From an uncultured Prevotellaceae bacterium (GTDB lineage Bacteria > Bacteroidota > Bacteroidia > Bacteroidales > Muribaculaceae), in assembly GCA_900318645.1 (NCBI GenBank), contig ONLH01000025.1, positions 1 to 64,000 on the forward strand: a DNA stretch of 64,000 nt, in the 5' to 3' direction. The translations under genes and the position numbers were made by a program. A model generated the notes under the pieces. The model did not search any database. It was not told where the DNA came from and saw nothing but the letters and a program-made list of their open reading frames with translations. Below are positions 59,351 through 64,000 of the stretch, piece after piece. The number at the start of each line of letters is the position of its first letter. Position 1 is the first letter of the stretch.

Positions 59351-60157
59351 ATGAAATCAAGATTTCTTATCGTGATGATTGCAGCGGTCACGCTGTTGTC
59401 ATGTACTTCATCTAAGGACAATACCCTTGCCTATTTCAAGAATCTGGGTGATGCCCCCAGTGGCGTTTTACCCAATGTGCAGGGTAACTATCCTGTCAGG
59501 CTTCAGCCCGATGACGAGCTGGTCATATCGGTGACATCGGCCGTGCCCGAGGCTACTGCCGTCTATAATGTACCCTTGAGCAATCCTGCAACCAAGTCAT
59601 CGATGCTTACTGCCACCCAACCTCGGGTGCAGACCTATCTAGTCGATAGCCAAGGCTTTATCATGATGCCCAAGCTCGGACGCATCGCTGTCGGCGGTAA
59701 GACAACCGATGAAGTGAGACAATATATCACCGAGCAGGTGGCTAAGGAAGTGAAGGACCCGTTTGTTCGTGTTGAGATTGTCAACTTCGGCATCGATGTG
59801 CTGGGCGAGGTGCGTAATCCGCATCGTGTGATCACGACGCAGCAGTGCATCACGGTGCTTGATGCCCTGGCACAGTGCGGTGACCTCACCGAGTTCGGCC
59901 AGCGCGACCGTGTATATGTCATCCGTACCGAGGGGAACCAGCGCACCTATCACCGTCTGGACCTGACCAACAGTGAAATCTTCAGTTCTCCGTATTTCTA
60001 TTTGCAGCAGAATGATGTCGTCTATGTGGAACCCAACCAGATCCGCATCGATAATTCCAAGTATAACCAGAATAACGCTTTCAAGCTGACTGTCATATCA
60101 ACCATCGTGAGCAGTGTGTCGGTCATCGCATCTCTCGTTATTGCTCTCGCAAGATAA
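59351..60157 (+). CDS. Polysaccharide export lipoprotein (Wza-like)
   Basis: A 268-residue lipoprotein with lipobox TLLSC (Cys18). The polysaccharide export domain (about 45-145; YPVRLQPDDELVISVTS, YLVDSQGFIMMPKLGRIAVGGKT) is followed by an SLBB-like region (IDVLGEVRNPHRVI). A C-terminal transmembrane helix (LTVISTIVSSVSVIASLVIAL) ends the protein, as is usual for Bacteroidetes homologues. It forms the outer-membrane secretion channel with the kinase encoded 17 bp downstream. Confidence 0.92.
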   Translation: MKSRFLIVMIAAVTLLSCTSSKDNTLAYFKNLGDAPSGVLPNVQGNYPVRLQPDDELVISVTSAVPEATAVYNVPLSNPATKSSMLTATQPRVQTYLVDSQGFIMMPKLGRIAVGGKTTDEVRQYITEQVAKEVKDPFVRVEIVNFGIDVLGEVRNPHRVITTQQCITVLDALAQCGDLTEFGQRDRVYVIRTEGNQRTYHRLDLTNSEIFSSPYFYLQQNDVVYVEPNQIRIDNSKYNQNNAFKLTVISTIVSSVSVIASLVIALAR

Positions 60158-60174
60158 TTTATTAAGAATCTGAC

Positions 60175-62505
60175 ATGGCAAAATTCAATACACCTCCCAC
60201 TGCTCAGCAAGAGGAGCAGATTATTGACTTCAGTGCATTCGTCCGCAAGTATAAACGTTACTGGTGGCTGTTCCTGCTGTCGCTTGTCGCTTGCATCTCG
60301 TTGGCGTTCCTCTACCTGAGGTCCGCCCAACGTGTTTATAATGTCAAGTCGGTCGTTCTCATTTCCCAGGATGACAATAGCGGCGGAGCCGGAACCAACC
60401 TCCTCAAGAGCATGAAACTCATGGGGCAGGGCAGCAAGGTGGATGATGAGATGGTTGTATTCTCGTCACAGGAACTGTGCACACAGGTGGTTAAGCAGCT
60501 CAAGCTCAACCGCTCTTATATCGAGGACAAGGGCTGGTTCAAGGCCGAGCGTGACCACTACAACAGTTCGCCGGTCGAGATTGTGGCACCCGAGGAATTT
60601 TTCGATACCTTGACGACCTCCTTGAAGTTCAAGATTGACGTTGACAAGGATGGACTGGTGGATATAGAGTCCAAGTTCCGCAAGAAAAAGATGGTTGATA
60701 TCAAGGACGCTACGCTGCCGGTCACCGTCAAGACTCCGTTCGGCGTGTTCGCCTTCCAAGCGTCTGAGGGTTTCAAGCCAGGCAAGCCCCATCACATCAC
60801 AGCAAGCCTGTATGGCAACCAGTTCCGTGGCGAACAGTTGAACCGTCGCATCCAGATCAAACTCGCTACCAAGAAGTCCAACGGCATCAACCTCTCGATA
60901 GCCGAGACCAATAAGACACGAGGCATCGACATCCTCAACAGGCTCATGGACCTGTACAACGAGCGTGGACAGCGTGAGAAAGACGAGGAAGCCATCAATA
61001 CCGCCAAGTTCATTGACGAGCGTTTGGCACTCATCTACAAGGGTCTGGCTGGCAGCGAGGCCGACATTGAAGCCTACAAGCGCAACAACAAGATCTCGGA
61101 TGCCGAGTTGCAGCTCAAGACATCGATGGCCAAGCAGGAGATGGCCGACCGTGCCATCATCAAGCTGGAGACCAACAAGCAGCTCCTGGGTATGGTGAAG
61201 GACTTTGTCACCAACCCCGCCAACAAGCGCTCCTATATCCCCTTTGACGTGGATTCAAGTGCTGCGTCGGGCTCTATCAAGGCTTACAACAACCTGCTGG
61301 CCAAAAGGCAGGAACTTGAACTGTCGGCCAAGGACGATAACATGGCGCTCAAGCAACTTGACCAGCAGATAGAGACCATGCACCACAATGTGCTCAACGG
61401 ACTCAACTCGTCGATTAGGGGTGTGGACATACAGCTCAAGAAGATGTACAGTCAGGTAAACCAGGCATCGGGCGAGATGGGCAAGCTGCCTTCAATCGAG
61501 CGCGAATCCCGTGAGCTTTACCGCCAGCAAGGTATCCAGAATACCCTCTACACCTTCCTGTTACAGAAACGCGAGGAGAACTCGCTTGTACTGGCAGCCA
61601 CTACGCCTAAGGGCAAGATTGTCGATCATGCCTATGCTCAGAATACCCCCATCAGTCCTAACAAGATGATGGCTCTTGCTGTGGCTTTGCTGGCAGGTTT
61701 GCTGCTGCCTCTGCTGCTGGTTTACATGAAGGACCTGTTCACCACCAAGTTTGCCAACCAGGAAGAACTGGAGGAGATTACCCAGGTGCCCTTCATCGGC
61801 CATATTCACCACAACCGCCACAAGACTCCACTTGTGGTCAAGGACGGCAAGTCGTCATCTATTGTCGAGCTGTTCCGCTACATCCGCAACAACCTGCAGT
61901 TCCTGCTCAACAAGGAGGAGGACAAGGTCATCCTGGTTACCAGCAGCATCAGCGGCGAGGGCAAGTCGTTCATCAGCACCAACATTGCTTCATCGTTTGC
62001 CCTGCTTGGTAAGCGAGTGGCTCTCGTGGGCATGGACATCCGCAATCCCAAGTTGGCCCAGATGCTTGACCTCAACGAGATGCCTGGTGTGACGTCCTAT
62101 CTTTCACAAGGCAATGTCACCCTCGAGCAGATTGCACAACCGTGCAAGGAAGTCAAGGGCTTGGACGTATTCGTTGGCGGTGCTATTCCGCCCAACCCGT
62201 CGGAGTTGCTGCTTGGCGACCGCGTGAAAGACATGTTCCGCGACTTGCGCGAGCAGTATGATGTCATTATCGTAGACTCGGCACCTGTGGCCCAGGTGAG
62301 CGACAGTTTTGCGCTTGACAAGTATAGCAATGCCACAGTCTATGTCACACGCGCCAACTTCACCAAGCGCAACCTCATCAAGTTCATGAACCGCATTGCC
62401 GCCAACAAGCAGCTCAAGAATATGTGCGTCGTGCTGAACGATACCAAACCGAGCAACGACAACACCTACGGCTACGGCGTCAGCAATACCAACAACGAGG
62501 ACTGA
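60175..62505 (+). CDS. Wzc-like chain-length determinant and tyrosine autokinase
   Basis: A 776-residue bitopic protein: a Wzz domain between two transmembrane helices (about 25-45 and 500-520) with coiled-coil segments (about 270-440). A BY-kinase domain follows. Walker A is TSSISGEGKS (Lys597), Walker A' is VALVGMDIRNPKL, and Walker B is YDVIIVDSAPV. The C-terminal tail has only two closely spaced tyrosines (TYGYG), few compared with many Wzc proteins. It controls polysaccharide length and export with the Wza-like protein. Confidence 0.92.
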   Translation: MAKFNTPPTAQQEEQIIDFSAFVRKYKRYWWLFLLSLVACISLAFLYLRSAQRVYNVKSVVLISQDDNSGGAGTNLLKSMKLMGQGSKVDDEMVVFSSQELCTQVVKQLKLNRSYIEDKGWFKAERDHYNSSPVEIVAPEEFFDTLTTSLKFKIDVDKDGLVDIESKFRKKKMVDIKDATLPVTVKTPFGVFAFQASEGFKPGKPHHITASLYGNQFRGEQLNRRIQIKLATKKSNGINLSIAETNKTRGIDILNRLMDLYNERGQREKDEEAINTAKFIDERLALIYKGLAGSEADIEAYKRNNKISDAELQLKTSMAKQEMADRAIIKLETNKQLLGMVKDFVTNPANKRSYIPFDVDSSAASGSIKAYNNLLAKRQELELSAKDDNMALKQLDQQIETMHHNVLNGLNSSIRGVDIQLKKMYSQVNQASGEMGKLPSIERESRELYRQQGIQNTLYTFLLQKREENSLVLAATTPKGKIVDHAYAQNTPISPNKMMALAVALLAGLLLPLLLVYMKDLFTTKFANQEELEEITQVPFIGHIHHNRHKTPLVVKDGKSSSIVELFRYIRNNLQFLLNKEEDKVILVTSSISGEGKSFISTNIASSFALLGKRVALVGMDIRNPKLAQMLDLNEMPGVTSYLSQGNVTLEQIAQPCKEVKGLDVFVGGAIPPNPSELLLGDRVKDMFRDLREQYDVIIVDSAPVAQVSDSFALDKYSNATVYVTRANFTKRNLIKFMNRIAANKQLKNMCVVLNDTKPSNDNTYGYGVSNTNNED

Positions 62506-62538
62506 TTCGGTTTTCGCTTGAGAAGAAACACTTGACGC

Positions 62539-64000
62539 ATGGATAGAGTGCTCATATTGGTCGTCCTCGGCTGCGCGCTGCTGTATTTTGCAGTCCGCGA
62601 GGGTAGCCGCATGACCAAGAGCCGCGTCTATGAGATTATCATTGCGGTCTATACCCTGTCCTGCTGTTTTGCCCGCTTGTATTTGCCTTATGTCAATGCC
62701 GGCTCCGAGGAAAGCCTGGGCGGCTCTTTTGGACCCGTTGGCGGTGTCTGGCCTTTTTATCTCCTGTCTTTCTTGCTGTTGTGGATTATAGCCGTTGAGA
62801 AATCATGGCGCATCAGGCGTCCCAAGCTGATGCTGATGGCTATCTTCCTCATTTATGCAGCCTATACACTGGTAAACCCGTTCAGCGTCTCACGCATCCA
62901 CACCCTGATTGAGGTCATTTATTTATCGTCTTTCGCCATTTTCATCTATATGTTTGCCAACTGCTTCTCGGTGAAGACCGTGGTCAGGGGCATCTATATG
63001 GGGCTGGCGGCGACAGTGGTGCTGCATTTCTTACTGGCTATATGCTACCCTGTGCTGGGCATGGAAGGTGTGGTGAAACTGTTTGACAGCGATGCCGCGA
63101 CACGTAGCGAGGAGCGAGTGGGTGCTGTGGGTACGATGGGCCATCCCAATGTGCTCGGTACCTATGCTTCCTACTATTTCACCTTCTTTGTAGCTTGCTT
63201 TATCACTAACTTCAGACGTCGCGAGAGTGCAATCCTGGCGGGAATGGCGTTGGTCGTTATCGTATTGAGTGCCAGCCGTAGTGCCCTGCTTGCCTCATTT
63301 ATGGCTCTGGTAGCTGTCGTTGTGTTCTACGTCTATCGTCGTTACAAATTGATCAGTTTTCAGAGTTTTCTCAAGGGCATCGTGCCAGTTGGTATCTTGG
63401 TAGCCTTGCTGCTCTCTGGTCCTTTGAACTTTCTCTTCAGTGATGTGGAGAACTTGGACGAAATGACTACTTCACGTCTCATGCACTACTATTGTGGTTA
63501 TGAGATTTTCATGGATCACCCCTTGGTGGGAGTGAGCATGAACAATCATTTGTTCTATCTGACCGAGAACACGTCGGCTGTCATCTTCGAACAGGTGTTT
63601 GATATGACCAACATGTGGCGCCCCGAGGAGTACTTTTTCATTACCCCCATCCATAACATCTGGATTATTATGATTGTGGAACTGGGACTCATCGGTTATC
63701 TGCCCATTATGGGTTTTGTCATATATTATATCGCGACATTCAAGCGAAGAACTCAAGCATCCAACAACCGTTACTATAACATTATCAACATCACGGGATT
63801 GGGTATCGTCTGTTGCCAGTTGATTCAGGGCAGTAGCGACTGGGCCCCGTTGACTCCCAACATGCTCAACCTCTCGCTCATGTTCATCGCTTTGTCGCTT
63901 AACCGCCATTATCCACTTGAGGTACATCCCGAGTTTGAATCTGTCGAGGCTGCCCGCCGGCGCAGGAATGCAGAAGAAGCGGCAGAGCAGGAGCCCAAGG
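62539..64000 (+). CDS. O-antigen ligase/polymerase family membrane protein, cut by window end
   Basis: The frame is open from ATG 62539 to the right edge: 487 codons with about 12 hydrophobic segments. It shows the O-antigen ligase-type signature in the middle (GTMGHPNVLGTYASYYF, LSASRSALLASFMALV) and a periplasmic loop with IFMDHPLVGVSMNNHL and ITPIHNIWI. This fits a Wzy polymerase or WaaL-type ligase acting on the glycan exported by the upstream genes; the two cannot be separated by sequence. After the last helix a basic, Glu/Ala-rich tail begins at the window end. Confidence 0.8.
   Translation, partial: MDRVLILVVLGCALLYFAVREGSRMTKSRVYEIIIAVYTLSCCFARLYLPYVNAGSEESLGGSFGPVGGVWPFYLLSFLLLWIIAVEKSWRIRRPKLMLMAIFLIYAAYTLVNPFSVSRIHTLIEVIYLSSFAIFIYMFANCFSVKTVVRGIYMGLAATVVLHFLLAICYPVLGMEGVVKLFDSDAATRSEERVGAVGTMGHPNVLGTYASYYFTFFVACFITNFRRRESAILAGMALVVIVLSASRSALLASFMALVAVVVFYVYRRYKLISFQSFLKGIVPVGILVALLLSGPLNFLFSDVENLDEMTTSRLMHYYCGYEIFMDHPLVGVSMNNHLFYLTENTSAVIFEQVFDMTNMWRPEEYFFITPIHNIWIIMIVELGLIGYLPIMGFVIYYIATFKRRTQASNNRYYNIINITGLGIVCCQLIQGSSDWAPLTPNMLNLSLMFIALSLNRHYPLEVHPEFESVEAARRRRNAEEAAEQEPK

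Overview
The window looks like chromosomal DNA of a gut-type Bacteroidales bacterium, most likely from the Muribaculaceae/Prevotellaceae side. The evidence is two SusC/SusD pairs, Bacteroidetes-type promoters (-7 motif TAnnTTTG) in front of many genes, no Shine-Dalgarno-like start regions, lipoprotein signals typical of the phylum, and secreted proteins carrying duplicated dockerin-like modules. No tRNA, rRNA, transposase or CRISPR array was seen.

Layout. 1-20 kb is mostly housekeeping: a partial kbl, a secreted glucosaminidase, cdd, a YfhO-type membrane protein, three tandem FKBP-type prolyl isomerases, a sirtuin, a BspA-like repeat protein, L-threonine dehydrogenase (functional partner of kbl), a DUF4421 protein, dnaX, a CotH-like secreted protein, a gamma-class carbonic anhydrase-like protein and aminopeptidase P. 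19.9-21.5 kb holds a gene-free transcription unit with a perfect promoter, a long interrupted hairpin and a strong terminator (a 6S-like structured RNA candidate), then two near-identical small HTH genes and a small lipoprotein. 21.6-28.8 kb has a SusC/SusD pair without glycosidases, a PafA-like phosphatase and a GxxExxY protein.

28.8-55.6 kb is a starch/alpha-glucan utilisation region: a LacI-type regulator; divergent susC-susD-susE-susF; a secreted GH13 amylase and a GH53 endo-galactanase, both with dockerin-like modules; two tandem methyltransferases; a SusA-like GH13 placed behind murF; ddl; an AT-rich acyltransferase; and on the minus strand an MFS sugar transporter, a GH77 4-alpha-glucanotransferase and a type I pullulanase. 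The expected flow is outer-membrane binding and cutting (SusD/E/F, amylase), import by SusC, periplasmic debranching and hydrolysis (pullulanase, SusA-like), inner-membrane uptake (MFS) and cytoplasmic disproportionation (GH77). Three near-identical 14-bp operators (YGCAAMCGATTGCA) precede susC, the amylase and the MFS gene, each centred about 63 bp upstream of the -7 box; this suggests one LacI-family protein acting as an activator. The GH77 gene is broken by a deletion/frameshift that removes the expected acid/base motif.

55.6-64 kb is a surface polysaccharide region: two tandem acyltransferases, and on the plus strand a flippase, a Wza-like export lipoprotein, a Wzc-like tyrosine kinase and an O-antigen ligase/polymerase cut by the window end.

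The most unusual non-coding features are the 6S-like RNA candidate (about 19.96-20.22 kb), an array of C(GAA)G-closed mini-hairpins at 38.1-38.4 kb containing two inverted 35-nt copies with compensatory stem changes, and a 168-bp MITE-like GC-rich element at 5.8 kb.
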